Source: Anomaloglossus baeobatrachus
Taxonomy: Eukaryota; Chordata; Amphibia; Anura; Aromobatidae
Direction of reading: 5' to 3'
Length of the DNA: 64,000 bases
Assembly: GCF_048569485.1 (NCBI RefSeq)
Contig: NC_134357.1
Span: forward strand, 474,604,187-474,668,186
Shown here: in pieces, positions 1 through 11,210 of the stretch
How the letters are laid out: the number at the start of each line of letters is the position of its first letter
Position numbering within the stretch: the first letter of the stretch is position 1
The notes under the pieces: model-generated
Seen by the model: only the letters and a program-made list of their open reading frames with translations
What the model was told of the DNA's origin: nothing
Database searches by the model: none
Position numbers and translations under genes: made by a program

Positions 1-488
1 TGGGGAAGAAGGGTGGCTCTCACTTTCTTTCCCCTAGAAGGGGGGAGTGGTGGGGGGGATGACGGGGGAAGGGATGTGGGTGGTAGGAGAGATGTGGAGG
101 GCAGGAATTGGGGGCTGGGGGGGAAGGAAAGAGATTGGCTCTAGGGGACGGTGGAAGGGCTTTCTAAGGGTACGGATGGGAGAAGGTGGCTGTGAAAGAA
201 AGTCAGGCAGCCCGTCCTTTCTGTGTCTGTCTGTGACATAAATTGAAAGACCTGGATGAGGAAGGGGGAGGGAAGGTGCTTGTGTCCAAAAGGAGGAGTT
301 ATTCAGATTCATGGCAGTGGGTGACTGTACAACGCGCCAGGCTTCTTGTTTTTGCCATACAAAACAGGCTTTTCAATGTTTTGGTTGGGTGACAAGATGT
401 CATATCAAGGCGTGGGTTTGTCTTCATCTCCCTAAGATGTGGCCAGCATAGGCCAGGGTACCACATGAGGCAAAAACCATTTTGGGTT
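1..488 (+). repeat. U2 repeat-unit spacer, promoter-side end
   Basis: This is the upstream part of a U2 repeat unit. It has the same order of blocks seen before every other U2 5' portion: a G-rich stretch (GGGATG, GGGAAGGG), a block reading AAAAGGAGGAGTTATTCAG, a GGTTGGGTGACAAGATGTC block, then CTCCCTAAGATGTGGCCAGC about 60 nt before U2 position 1. Matching copies lie at 9118-9390, 10680-11173, 19890-20395, 52209-52603 and 59840-60336. Short open frames in it are purine-rich noise. Confidence 0.8.
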
Positions 489-525
489 ATTGCTTCTCGG
501 CCTTTTGGCTGAGATCAGGGTTTAT
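489..525 (+). ncRNA. RNU2: U2 snRNA gene 5' portion (nt 1-37), unit 1, split by Keno-1
   Basis: The sequence from 489 matches U2 snRNA nt 1-31 with several changes (CTTCTCGGCCTTTTGGCT is intact). It then diverges as the LINE begins. The 3' portion of the same gene resumes at 7197, so the gene is split and cannot give functional U2. Confidence 0.85.
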
Positions 526-603
526 TGCCCCATTTTGGGCAGGGAGGTGCGTGTTTCCAGGAGTTTCCATAGGATCTGTCAATCCATGCCTTGGTCATTT
601 AAA

Positions 604-1803
604 GATGACGGCGGTGAATAATACAGTGAGACAAGAGGAAGTGAAGGACAGCAAAGTCAAGATTGGATTGGAGTACATTGTACGCAAGATTCTGCAGGAG
701 CTGGGCGGAGTGACTCTGGAAAAGGCACTTTGTATACAGGAATTTGTTAAGGCTGGTAAGAATGATGCATCCTTCTATTATGAAGAGGACTGCCTTGATT
801 TTGTTCAACTATTGAAGGAGAAAAAAACCCATGTGCAATTTAAATCACCTAGACCATTTTTTTAATGTAGAAAAGGCGATCACCGCAATTAAATTCTGGG
901 TTTGATTTAAACCTGACCCTGAAGGTAAGGGGGATAATGCGCCCACCAGCTAATTTCTCCATCAGAGGAAATTGTGGTTTTCTGCATTACATGGGGCAAC
1001 CCTCATTTTGCTTAAAATGCTTCCATTATAGTCACATTTATGAGGGCTGTAGAAATTGTAAACAGCCCAGATATGATGTTTCTGTGTGCCCCTATCCACC
1101 TAAATGTGATTCATGTGGGCCTGATGACCACACATGCAGGAGCTGCCCTAATGTCACTTGGCATGCTAGCGTGGAGATGCGCAGGGCACAGGAGGAGAGG
1201 CGCAGGGCACGGGAGGAGAGGCGCAGGGCACGGGAGGAAAGACGCAGGGCACGGGAGGAGAGTCGCATGGCACGGGAGGAGAGGCAAGTCCAGGCTCAGG
1301 TTGCTCATGGGGTCTCTGTGGAAAACCCTATCCCTGTGGTGCCTGTATCTGAAGTATCTGCTATGGAGGTAATGGAGTCTGCATCTGGTGAGGCTGCAAC
1401 CAATGAAGCCCCTGCCGTGGTGGAGGGTCAGGAGATGCAAGTATTACTAGAGCCAGTAGCCCCCCTGACAAGTTTCCATCTGCGTCTGGGTTCATACAGT
1501 CCGCTGGTGATTCAACCGTCCCTGAAGATGTGTCTCCATCTAGTTCTCAGAATATACAGTGACCGGTTTCAACTGGGGAGAGGGCAATGTGCAGGATACC
1601 AAAACAGGAGAATGCTGCTCTTTTGTATAAAGTTGTTTCTGTTTTCACGCAAAAGAAAAAAAGGGGCTCATAAATTAAAGAGGCTAAAGAAAGATGGTCC
1701 GGGGTCTGTTGATATTTCAAAACCATACTCAGTGTTGTCGTCTGATTTATATCATGAGTCGTTACCTGCTAAACCATATGGAAACCACACCAATTTCACC
1801 TAG
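604..1803 (+). pseudogene. Keno-1 ORF1 (nucleic-acid-binding protein), broken
   Basis: The N-terminal part (604-865) reads MTAVNNTVRQEEVKDSK and has the spacing of ORF1 starts in Keno-3 to -5. A second frame (937-1803) carries a Cys/His-rich region with the knuckles CLKCFHYSHIYEGC, CRNC and CDSC. After this come a basic RRAREE repeat and an acidic, Ser/Pro-rich tail. Such proteins bind the element RNA and form the particle used for target-primed reverse transcription. Frame changes and stops separate the parts, so this is not functional. Confidence 0.7.
1178..1290 (+). repeat. 21-bp tandem repeat in Keno-1 ORF1
   Basis: About five copies of a 21-bp unit (CGCAGGGCACGGGAGGAGAGG, in places with a base changed) encode the heptad RRAREER. 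This is not seen in the ORF1 of Keno-2 to -5, so it arose in this copy or its subfamily. Confidence 0.85.
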
Positions 1804-4800
1804 TGAAGGCTTTCTGGAGGAGGCTAGTTTGTCTGGGCTGCAGGATTTGCTTTCATTTCATGATGTACCTTGAGCATGCTGATTCACTATGGTAAAGGCG
1901 AGAGCTCCACGTTAAGTGCCTAACTTATGGGCCTACAGCTCCAGATGATGTCTCAAAATGTTTGTGTTTTTTCCTCTTCTGCAAAACGGGCCGCTGTATT
2001 GTATTTCTTGTCCTCCAAGAGAAGCGATATTGTATGTGTCCAGGAATGTGAACTGTCCAGACCTCTAAAAAATCAAGAGTGGTTACATGGTATTGTGATG
2101 TGGTCTTTCTCCTCTGGTAACAGAAATGATGGTGTAGGTATCCTTGTGCAGAATAAAGACCTCTATATAACACAAAGAGTTGTTATACAAGAAGGAAGGT
2201 GTATATGTGCCCTGCTTTCCTGCTCTGGATTTGACTTTAAACTCATCTGCATATATGCAAATGTGGGAAAAAAATGAGAGACTGGCATTTTTTTGAAAAA
2301 CTGCTATTTCTTCATGGGAAATTGCCTATTATCATCTGTGGTGATTTTAACTGTGTTTTTTCTATGGAAGGTAGGGCTGAGTCAAATGAATCAAAGGTTG
2401 ATGTCACTGGTAACTATTGGAATCATGTTGCCAGTGATCTTTTCCTTAGGGACGCAGTTATGGAAAAACCTGGCTCATTTACATACCATGCTGATGTGGG
2501 AAAACGGTCTCAAGGTTAGACTATTTTTTTACATCCTCATCTGTTATACTGCATGTAAAAAATACTGGCAAGAAAAAGTATGTTTTTCAGATCACGAATG
2601 TTAGTATGGGGTGCTTGAGGTGTATGAAGTTTCCTAACGTAAGGGGAGGTGGCAGATGAATGTGAGTGTGTTAGACAAAAGACAAAACTAAGGTCAAAAG
2701 AGCTTTCACTTATGGATATAAGAAGTGGGCTAGGCCCAAAAGTACAGTAGTTTTGGTAGTGTTTTCTTGTCGTGGATGTGCCTTAAGGAGAAAATAATGG
2801 GTTTCTTCAGGAAATTAGGATATAGGAAGGCAAGGAAGAAAAGTTTTATTTTACTCTAGTGTGAATAAGAGACTTTCTATTTTACACAAATGCAGAATAT
2901 TTGGTATCGATGTGAAACATGAGCTTGTAAGGGTGAAAAGAGAGTTGAATGATTGGATACATGAGCGTGGGAGAGAAATAATTTTTCGGTTGAGAGTGAA
3001 GATCCGTGAGAATAATGAAAAGAGCACAAGGTTTTTCTTTAAGAAAATATGTGGTGGCAAACGAGATATGCCATTATTTGTGTATGATGAAGGCAGAGCA
3101 GTAAAAGGTGAGGATGTGGTTCAAGAGGTGGGTAAGTTTTATCAACGCCTGTACAGTAAGAAAGGGTGTGATTTAGAGAATGAGGATTTTTTTTTTGTGT
3201 GCTATTAAGAGTTTTGGGACTGCAAGCGAGTGTTCTGGTTTGATTGAGTAGCTGAGAGAGAGTTGTGGGATACGGTGTCTAAATCTCCCAAAAATTAGTC
3301 TCCAGGATGTGATGGGATCCCATCCGAGTTTTATTTGAAGTACTGGGATGTCATTTCTCAGGATCTTATGGAAGTGATGTGTGCTTTGTTTTCTGGTGGA
3401 AAAATGCCTGAATGTATGAAAAGCGGCTTGGTTGTTCTGTTGTTTAAGAAAGGTGAGAGAAAGAGGCTTGTGAATTGGAGACCCATTACACTACTTAATG
3501 CTGATTATAAGTTGTTAGCCAAGATTTTAGCCTGTCGTATAAGGTGTGATTGGGTCTGTGATTGGTGAGGATTAGGTATGTTCGGTGCTGAAAAAGAGGC
3601 TACACGATAATGTTTGTTTGGTGCTTGATATGATTGAGGATTGTAAAAGGAGAAACAAATGTGTGATTTTGGGTACACTTTACTTTGAAAAGGCATTCGA
3701 TCGTGTGGCGCATGTATTTTTGTTTAGTGTGTTAGTGAGGATGGGTTTTCCTGAGAAGCTAGTGAGGTTGACTGCAGGTATGTATGAAGGATGAAGGGGC
3801 CAGGAGTATTGTGCAGGAGAATGGCCGCATGACTGAACAGTTTGAGATTCTTTCTAGTGTGAGGCAGGGGTGTCCTCTTTCCCCCATTTTGTTCAAATGT
3901 GTGATGGAACCTCTGTTGCAACTTATAAGATCAGATAAAGCATTTAAAGGCCTTTTAGTGCCAGATGGTGGAGGGAAAGTGATGGGCAATATGGAAGATG
4001 TCTGTGGCTTGTGAGACAGAGGGATTTGGTGAGCATGAAATTAGTGAATCTGTTTTGTGTGGTATCTGTGTTCAAAATTAATTGGAATAAAAGGAAAAGT
4101 TAAAATGTTTTTTAGTAGTAAGGTCGTGACAGATGCTGATATGGAGGTAGTGAGTGGTGGGATTAGAGTGTTGGGTGTAAGTCCTGATGAAACTTTGAAA
4201 AGAGATAATAGTTGGATTGAGATGGTGGGTAAAATTATCAAAAAGTTGGAGCTATGGCATCTGCGGGAATTGTCTTCTATAGGAAAGATTCTAGCTATTA
4301 AAAACATAATTGTTCCCATAATTGTTTACTTATCCCCTGTCTTTCCTCTTTCGACTAGGCTATTGCAACAGATTAATAGGCTACTGTTCATCTTCTTTTG
4401 GGGTAGCAATATAGAGAAGGCTAGGAGAGAGATTCTTCTAAAAACTAGAAACAATCGAGGCATGGGTTTCCCCAACTTATGTGTTCTTATTTGGTTATGT
4501 TGTATTAGTTTCTTGACAGAGTTGTTATCCAAACAGTCCAAAGCTGCGTATGTATGTCCATATATCTGGCGGGCACAATGATAGAATATTTAAAATGGCT
4601 ACCACATGACAACAGCAGGCCTTTTGCTTTTTTATGCCCCTCTTGGTATTTGCAGTTAGAGACCTTTGTTAAATGATTCCGGTTGGAGAAGATGAAAATG
4701 GTGAGCTTCTTGAGGAACAAAGGTATGATTATGAGAATGTGCGTGGATAATACACCATGAGGGATAAATGGCTTAAGAATGTCTGAGGCTGAGGATGTGT

Positions 4801-4816
4801 GCCATAAGCTTGTTAA

Positions 4817-5185
4817 GGTACCGTCACACATAACGAGATCGCTGCTGAGTCACGGTTTCTGTGACGCAGTAGCGATCCCGTTAGCGATCTCGTTATGTGT
4901 GACATCTACCAGTGATCAGGACCCTGCTGTGAGATTCCTAGTCATTGCAGAATGGTCCAGGCCATTTTCTTCAAAGGCGATGTCCTGCTGGGCAGGACAG
5001 ATCGTTGTGTTTGACACTGTGTGACAGGGTCACAGTGACTGCTGAGATCGTTATACAGGTCGCTACTGCGACCTGTATCGTTCCTGCATCACTGGTAAGG
5101 TCTGACTGTGTGACATCTCACCAGCGACGTACCAGCGATCCCTATCAGGTCGTATCAATTTCGGGATCGCCTTTAAGTGTGATAT
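4817..5185. mobile_element. MITE of the GTCACACATAACGA type
   Basis: Non-coding. It starts near CCGTCACACATAACGAGATCG and ends near the imperfect inverse AAGTGTGAT. An internal hairpin pairs ATAACGAGATCGCT (about 4840) with AGCGATCTCGTTAT (about 4885). CG-rich internal repeats (GCGATC, CAGCGA) resemble the MITE at 57507-58331, so the two are probably one family. I could not fix a target-site duplication, and the right border is approximate because a LINE abuts it. Confidence 0.6.
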
Positions 5186-6555
5186 GTCAAATAAACAAAA
5201 GGATCTGGTATGGATGTCTGGACCAGGGACTTCAAGTCTGGACCAGGGAAATGCAGTGGATGTTGTGTATATGGACTTTTCAAAAGCTTTTGATACGGTG
5301 CCACACAAAAGGTTGGTACATAAAATGAGAATAATGGGGATAGGGGAAAATATGTGTAACTGGGTTAAAAACTGGCTCAGTGATAGGAAACAAAGGGTGG
5401 TTATTAATGGTACGTACTCGGACTGGGTCTCAGTTCATAGTGGGGTACCACAGGGGTCAGTATTGGGCCCGCTTCTTTTCAACATATTTATAAATGACCT
5501 TGTTGGGGGCATGCGGAGTAGAATTTCAATATTTGCAGATGATACTAAACTCTGCAGGGTAATCAATACAGAGGAGGATAATTTTATATTACAGGGAGAT
5601 TTATGTAAATTGGAGGATTGGGCTGAGAAGTGGCAATTGAAGTTTAATGTAGATAAATGTAAGGTCATGCACTTGGGTAGAGGAAATAACATTTATGATT
5701 ATGTACTTAATTGTAGAACACTGGGTAAAACAGACAGAAAAAGACTTGGGTGTATGGGTGGATGGTAAACTTCACTTTAGTGGACAGTGTCAGGCAGCTG
5801 CTGCCAGGGCTAATAAAATAATGGGATGTATTAAAAGAGGTATAAGTGTTCATGAAAAAAATATAGTTCTACCTCTGTACAAGTCACTAGTGCGACCGCA
5901 CTTAGAATACTGTGTACAATTCTGGTCACCGATATATAAGAAGGACATAGCTGAACTGGAGAGGGTGCAGAGAAGAGCGACCAAGATTATTAGAGGAATG
6001 GGTGGGCTGCAATACCAAGACAGGTTATTAAACTTGGGGTTATTTAGTTTGGAAAAACGAAGGCTTAAGGGGGATCTAATCACAATGTATAAATATATGA
6101 GGGGACAGTACAGAGACCTTTCCAAAGATCTTTTTACACCTAGGCCTGCGACTGGAACACGGGGGCATCCGCTACGTCTTGAGGAAAGAAGGTTTAATCA
6201 TAATCACAGACGAGGATTCTTTACTGTACGAGCAGTGAGACTATGGAACTCTCTGCCGCATGATGTTGTAATGAGTGATTCACTACTAACATTTAAGCAG
6301 AGCCTGGATGCCTTTCTTGAAAAATTTAATATTACCAGTTATGTATATTAGATTTTATGACAGGGTATTGATCCAGGGAACTAGTCTGATTGCCGGATGT
6401 GGAGTCAGGAAGGACATTTTTTCCCCATTGGAACTTGTTTGCCACATTGGGGTTTTTTTTGCCTTCCTCTGGATCAACATGTTAGGCTACGGGTTGAACT
6501 AGATGGACTTAGAGTCTCCCTTCAACCTTAAAACTATGATGATGATACTATGATG
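5186..6555 (+). mobile_element. CR1/L2-type LINE, 5'-truncated, nested in Keno-1
   Basis: Two overlapping frames (5184-5768 and 5695-6351) encode the middle and end of an RT: YMDFSKAFDTVPHKRL (motif A), SGVPQGSVLGPLLFNI (motif B), FADDTKL (motif C), then KDLGVWVDGKLHFSG and the tail FFTVRAVRLWNSLP. They are joined by one apparent frameshift near 5700-5760. The 3' end (GGTTGAACTAGATGGAC, then ACTATGATGATGATACTATG) is the short-repeat tail typical of CR1-like LINEs. The 5' half, including any endonuclease, is absent. Confidence 0.85.
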
Positions 6556-7196
6556 TCTTTGCATGGAGTGTTGCTGGTGAGGAGTGTGCAGTAAAGGAAA
6601 GGATTGGCTGAGTTTGAGAGGTGTCCAAGAGAACGGTGTGGGAATAATGAGGTAGTGCATCACATGCTATGGACTTGTAAGAATGCTAGGGATGTCTAGA
6701 ACAAGCTGAGTGGGTTATGTGGAGAAGTGACCGGGTTACAGTGACTGAACTATGATATTGTGATGTTTGGATTATGCTAATTAGGCCGTGAGAAAGAAAG
6801 GGTGTTGTGGTTGTTTTTAGTGTGTGTGAAGGAAGTGTTATTGAATAGTAGGAATTTATATGTGCACAAGAATGAGAGTTTTGATGTGGACGACTGTGTG
6901 AGCATGATTCTGGGCAAGTTGTATTTTCATTATAAATGTGACAGGAAGAATGGGATGGATGCCGAGGGAACATGGAAGTTTCTGAAATTTAAGCAACTAA
7001 TTATGTGTTTTCTTTACTGTGTTGATGTTTTCTTGCTTTGGAAATTATGTATTTTCATGTAATATTTTTATACTTAATAAAACGAAACCATGTATGATGA
7101 GTTTAGATGGTAGCCAGATTCCTTATCCTATGGGTGAAATGGCTGACAGTTATCATAAACCTGAAATGTTTTTTTTTTTTTAAATAAAAAAAAATA

Positions 7197-7344
7197 ATCT
7201 GTTCTTAGTTTAATATCTGATACGTCCCCTATCTGGGGACCATATATTAAATGGCTTTTTAGAACAGGTCGATGGAAGAAGAGCTTGCTCTGTCCACTCC
7301 ACGCATTGACCTGGTATTGCAGTACCTCCAGGACCGGTGCACCC
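7197..7344 (+). ncRNA. RNU2: U2 snRNA gene 3' portion (from nt 38), unit 1
   Basis: Starts ATCTGTTCTTA and runs through the stem CCCCTATCTGGGG, the Sm-site region and GCTTGCTCTGTCCACTCC to GGTGCACCC. Relative to the copies at 18868 and 43838 it lacks the TCA of TTATCAG and has small changes (GGCTTTTTAG, AGGTCGATGG). It is the severed rest of the gene begun at 489. Confidence 0.92.
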
Positions 7345-7356
7345 CTACTTAACCCA

Positions 7357-7371
7357 GTTTCCAAAAGCAGA
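7357..7371 (+). terminator. U2 3' box
   Basis: GTTTCCAAAAGCAGA fits the vertebrate snRNA 3'-end formation consensus GTTT-N0-3-AAA-R-NN-AGA. It lies about a dozen bases past the end of U2, the usual distance. Confidence 0.85.
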
Positions 7372-8284
7372 ATGGAATTCACCTGATTAATATTAGCCTG
7401 ATTAATGAATTCATTGTAAGCAAACTAGTTATTTGCTCAGTTTGGCCAATTAACTTTTTACACTTTTACCCCTTTTTTTCTTTCTTTAACAGTTTTTCCC
7501 GCTTTGGTTGAAAGCTGCTCCAAATAGCAAATGTCATGTTTAGTATCTTGATCGCTATCTTTTCTATATCACTTGCAATTGAATGGAATTGATCCCTTTT
7601 GGACAAAGTGGATTCAGCTGCTGTGACTGCAGGTGTGAGAATTAAACTTGCCTGTTTATTACTACCACACGTTTTCGGGCAATGATGATCACTTTCCTAA
7701 TCTGTTGGCTCCCTCTGGTGGCAGGAGAGATTACTTGCTCGTGAACTTTCCAAATGCAGGTGCAAAAACAGAGGGCATGATGGGGATTTAGCTTCTGAGC
7801 CCAATTGGGGACAGCCATGGGTGATGAATGTTTTGCAAACCGCTGCAAAGCATGATACTGCTATATATGTAATGTATAAAACTAAGAATGGTCTGTATAT
7901 GAAATGAATTAGTACTATTATTAATCATACTAAAACTGATAACTTTGAATAGGCAAACTTTAAAAAGCACCAAAAATTAAAACTTTGCTTTACATTTTGC
8001 TAATAAGGTTTTTATCTGACCTTTTTCCCTTTGGCCAGTCAGTAGCAAGAGACGGAACACTGGCGTGTCACAATGCAGCCAAAGGGTCAGTAGAATGTTC
8101 ACATCTCACAATGCAGTCAAGCCCTTCTGTTGTGTCACAATGCCCACTGACCTCACAATAGTAGTTGCTCAGTGGGTTGCAGGGTGAGCTAGGGGAAGGG
8201 AGTGGGGGGATGATGAAGAGGATGTGGGTGGTGAGAGGGATGGTGGAAGGAGGAAAGGGAGAGGGAGCTGGGACAGGGTGGAAA
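7372..8284 (+). repeat. U2 spacer, partial copy a (ends without reaching a U2 gene)
   Basis: Begins like the other post-U2 spacers: AATTCACCTGATT, TTTGGCCAATTAAC, CAATTGAATGGAATTGATCC, CTGTTGGCTCCCTCT. It proceeds to the G-rich promoter-side block (about 8165-8280). It then jumps at GGTGGAAAGTTCATATGCTC to the beginning of another spacer. The promoter-proximal ~240 bp and a whole U2 gene that should lie between are missing. Confidence 0.75.
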
Positions 8285-9389
8285 GTTCATATGCTCAATT
8301 TATTTGGCCAATTAACTTTTTACACTTTTCCCCCTTTTTTTTCTTTAACAGTTTTTTTCAACTTTGGTTGAAAGCTGTGCCAAATAAATAGCAAACTCAT
8401 CTCCACTCAACTTGACCAACTGCTATGTCCTGTGCAGTAGGTTATTCTCTATCTTATCTAAATCATGTGCAATTGAATGGAATTGATCCCTTTTGGACAG
8501 AGTAGATTCAGCTGCTGCTGCAGTGACTGCAGGTGTGAGAAGAAGCAGAATTGTTATCAGCTTCCACTCCAATTAAAGTTCCCTGTTTATTCCTACCATG
8601 CATTGTTTTTGGGTGTTTTCTTTGAGCAATGACAATGTCTTTCCTGATCTGTTGGCTCCCTCTCCTGGAGGGAGAGTTTGCTTGCTCTTGGACTTTCAAA
8701 AAGAGAGGTCATGATAGACATTTAGCTTCTGAGCCCAATTGGGGACAGCCATGGGTGATGAATGTGTTGCAAACTGCTGCAAAGCATGATACTGCAACAT
8801 AAGTAACGTCTAATACTAAGAATTGGCGGCCTATGAAATGAATTAGTACTTTCATTAAGCATACTTAAACGGCTAATTGGGAAAAGACAAACTGTAAAAA
8901 GCACTCTCAGAAAGCACCTCTCTAAGTTTTGTTAGTAAGTTTTTCTGTAGTATGCCTGTTTGTTTATTTTCAATTTGGACAGTGCATAACAAGAAGAGAC
9001 GGAATGCTGGCGTGCCACAATGCCGCCATGGAACGTCAAAGCTGCAGCCATGGAACGAATGGAATCTCTGACCTCACAATAGCGCTGCTGCCTAAAAAGC
9101 CAGCTGCGCAGCAGTAGTTGCTCAGTGGGCGGGATGGTGGGCTAGGGGAAGGGGGGTGTCACACTCTTCTTCCCGGGTGGTGGGGGATGACAGGGGAAGG
9201 GATGCGGGTGGTAGGAGGGATGCAGAGGGTTGGGAGGGGAAGGGAAAAGTTTGGGGTCTGGGAAACGGTGGAAGGGTTTTCTACGGGTGTGGATGGGAAA
9301 GGGTGGCAGTGACTGAAAGTCAGGCCTGTCCTGTCCTGTCTTTTTGTATCATAAATTGGAAAGACCAGAAGGGGGAGGGGAGGGGCTTG
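8285..9389 (+). repeat. U2 spacer, partial copy b
   Basis: A second run of the same spacer, from AAGTTCATATGCTCAATTT through GACTGCAGGTGTGAG, CCCAATTGGGGACAGCCATG and ACTGCAACATAAGTAACG to the G-rich block. It stops at AGGGGAGGGGCTTG, where other units continue to the U2 promoter. Here the unclassified repeat at 9390 begins instead. Confidence 0.75.
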
Positions 9390-10324
9390 TGTGACGCCCT
9401 GGCAAAACCAGGTAGTCACAGTTAGGCCCCTGCATAACACCTTCCCTCATTAGGCAACACACAGCCGACCAGAAACCCTAGTCACCCCCCTTAGGGAAAG
9501 ATAGACACACTAGTGGAAGTGACCAGGCGGTTGGAACACGCCCACCCAGAGGACCAGACAGCCCAGGGCGGGAAAGCAAGCAGAAATAGTTTAGACTTCA
9601 AGATGGAGAGGAGTGTGGGCTGGAGCTAAGTGTAGCTCCAGCAGAGAAGTCCAGATTGAACAGTACCAGGGTAGGAGACCTGGTGCCATTGGCTATGTGG
9701 CAGACGGTGGTCTCCATCAGCAGGAGACGGGAAGACGGCTCGGTGAAACCGAAGTGGACCAGGACAGGGTTGTAGCCCGCCAGTACCGACACGGGGAACC
9801 GACTCGGAAACCGTAGCACAAAGGGGGGGTACTCGGACCCTGAAGCCAGAAACCGTAACCAAGCGGACTGGTTAATTAACTGAATGAGGTCAAAACTAGA
9901 GGTCCTGTCCCACCCAAAGTCCCTCATAGAAGACAACAGACCACCGATTAGGGATAAGAGGTCACCGCTAGGGCCCATAGATCCTGCGGGCACGGCTCCT
10001 TAGGCCACATCCAGCCGGGAGCGGACTCCTACGTTTCAAACTAGGAAGCCATTTCTACTTAAAACAGTGCAGAGGACAGAGATAGAGACCACCAGCCAGG
10101 TGGGGGACCCTGAATGCAACCGGCCGCGGCACCGGCCACCATCACCTTGGTTTACCAGAGACTCGTGTGTTTTACTAACAGTGTTGAATGCTTTGTAACG
10201 TCACTTTATTTTATTTTAGTTAGCCATTAAAAGGTATCACAAGATTATAATTTTGTTCCTCTCACTGAGAACATTCAATAATTTTTAAACTGGCTAACAC
10301 GGTACCAAAACCTTTTCACTTGTA
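9390..10324. mobile_element. Unclassified interspersed repeat (TGTGACGCCCTGG family), copy 1
   Basis: A diverged relative lies at 20638-21730. Both begin TGTGACGCCCTGG. They share blocks such as GGACAGGGT, CCCGCCA, GGGTACTC and GAGCGG in the same order, up to TTTACCAG. After that this copy has its own AT-rich end (to about 10324). No protein domain is visible in any frame. The class is unknown: it could be a non-autonomous element or a terminal repeat left behind. No flanking duplication is visible, because the left and right neighbours come from different parts of the U2 spacer. Confidence 0.55.
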
Positions 10325-11173
10325 ACTGCAACATAAGTAACGTCTAATACTAAGAATGGGCGGCCTATGAAATGAATTAGTACTTTCATTAAGCATACTT
10401 AAACGGCAAATTGGGAAAAGACAAACTGTAAAAAGCCCTATCAGAAAGCCCCTCTCTAAGTTTTGTTAGTAAGGTTTTCTGTAGTATGCCTGTTTATTTT
10501 CCCTTTGGACAGTGCAAAACAAGAAGAGACGGAACACTGGCGTGTCACAATGTCGCCATGCACCGTCAAGGCTGCAGCCATGGAACCTCAATGGAATCTC
10601 CGCATGTCACAATGCCCCCCGCTGACCTCACAATAGTGCTGCTGCCTATAAAGCCAGCTGCGCAGCAGTAGTTGCTCAGTGGGCGGGATGGTGGGCTAGG
10701 GGAAGGAGGGGGCAAACACTCTTCTTCCCGGGTGGTGGGGGGATGACACGGGAAGCAATGCGGGTGGTGGGAGGGATACAGAGGGCAGGGATTAGGGGCT
10801 GGGAGGGGAAGGGAAAAGATTAGGGTTTGGGGATGATGGAAGGGCTTTCTACGGGTAAGGATGGGAAAGGGTGGCAGTGACGGAAAGTCATGCAGCCTGT
10901 CCTGTCCTGTCTGTTTTTTTGTATCATGAATTGGAAAGACTGCAAGGGGGAGGGGAGGTGCTTGTGTCCAAAAGGAGGAGTTATTCAGATTCATTGCAGT
11001 GGGCGGCAGCTGCAAAACGCACCATTCTTCTTGTTTTTGCTCTGCAAAACAGCCTTTTCAAGGGTTGGCTTGGGTGACAAAATGTCTTCTGTAGGCGTGG
11101 CTTTGTCTCCATCTCCCTAACATAAGGCCAGCATAGGCCAGAGTGCCACCCAAGGCCGAAACCAATTCGGGTT
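10325..11173 (+). repeat. U2 spacer, copy c, leading to the unit-2 U2 gene
   Basis: Resumes at ACTGCAACATAAGTAACG, a point already passed in copy b at about 8795. It runs through the G-rich block and promoter to U2 position 1 at 11174. About 590 bp of spacer are therefore present twice, separated by the unclassified repeat. Confidence 0.8.
11040..11173 (+). promoter_or_regulatory. U2 promoter (proximal sequence element region)
   Basis: The last ~130 bp before U2 are the best-conserved part of the spacer across all five units. They hold TTGGCTTGGGTGACAAAATG, GTAGGCGTGG, then TCTCCATCTCCCTAACATAA at about -65 to -45, where snRNA proximal elements lie, and ACCCAAGGCCGAAACCAATT just upstream. 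There is no TATA box, as expected for a Pol II snRNA gene. The PSE assignment is by position and conservation only. A GGGCGG box sits further upstream near 11001. Confidence 0.55.
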
Positions 11174-11210
11174 ATCGCTTCTCGGCCTTTTGGCTAAGAT
11201 CAAGTGTAGT
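11174..11210 (+). ncRNA. RNU2: U2 snRNA gene 5' portion (nt 1-37), unit 2
   Basis: An exact U2 5' end, ATCGCTTCTCGG through GATCAAGTGTAGT. It stops after the fifth base of the branch-point recognition sequence GTAGTA. It is the only one of the five 5' portions with no substitution that I can see. The rest of U2 resumes at 18868 after three LINE-type insertions. Confidence 0.95.

Larger units (their letters stand above)
1927..7062 (+). pseudogene. Keno-1 ORF2 (APE endonuclease-reverse transcriptase), broken and interrupted
   Basis: The endonuclease part (1927-2520) shows VCVQEC and the GDFNCVF motif. The RT part (2860-4580) shows LVNWRPITLLNADYKLLAKI, FEKAFDRVAH (motif A) and SVRQGCPLSPILFKC (motif B). 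A late part beyond the nested insertions (about 6600-7062) retains a Cys-rich RCPRERCG...HHMLWTC module as in the other Keno copies. Several stops and frameshifts are present, and 4817-6555 is foreign DNA. Confidence 0.8.
526..7196 (+). mobile_element. Keno-1: Tx1-clade LINE inserted in U2 gene (decayed)
   Basis: A non-LTR retrotransposon fills the gap between U2 nt 37 and nt 38. It has an ORF1 with CCHC knuckles, an ORF2 with endonuclease and RT motifs, and a 3' end that is a T-run followed by an A-rich tail joined directly to ATCTGTTCTTA of U2. Frames are broken many times. A MITE and a CR1-like LINE (4817-6555) interrupt the ORF2 C-terminal part. It is the most degraded of the five U2-inserted LINEs. 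The Keno name rests on clade-type domains plus U2 site specificity, not on a database match. Confidence 0.85.

Noticed and set aside
4779-5328. Open frames across the MITE and the CR1-like LINE border
   Set aside because: They cross element boundaries and have no recognisable domain before the RT part.
7197-7371. A functional U2 gene or pseudogene from retroposition
   Set aside because: It starts at nt 38, is followed by a 3' box and spacer, and follows a LINE tail, so it is the 3' portion of a split array gene, not a processed copy.
9118-9440. Small protein genes in the U2 spacers (also 10486-11120, 19900-20300, 44830-45217, 52181-52507, 59619-60379)
   Set aside because: They recur in every spacer copy in G-rich sequence, on both strands, with no domain; they reflect spacer repetition.
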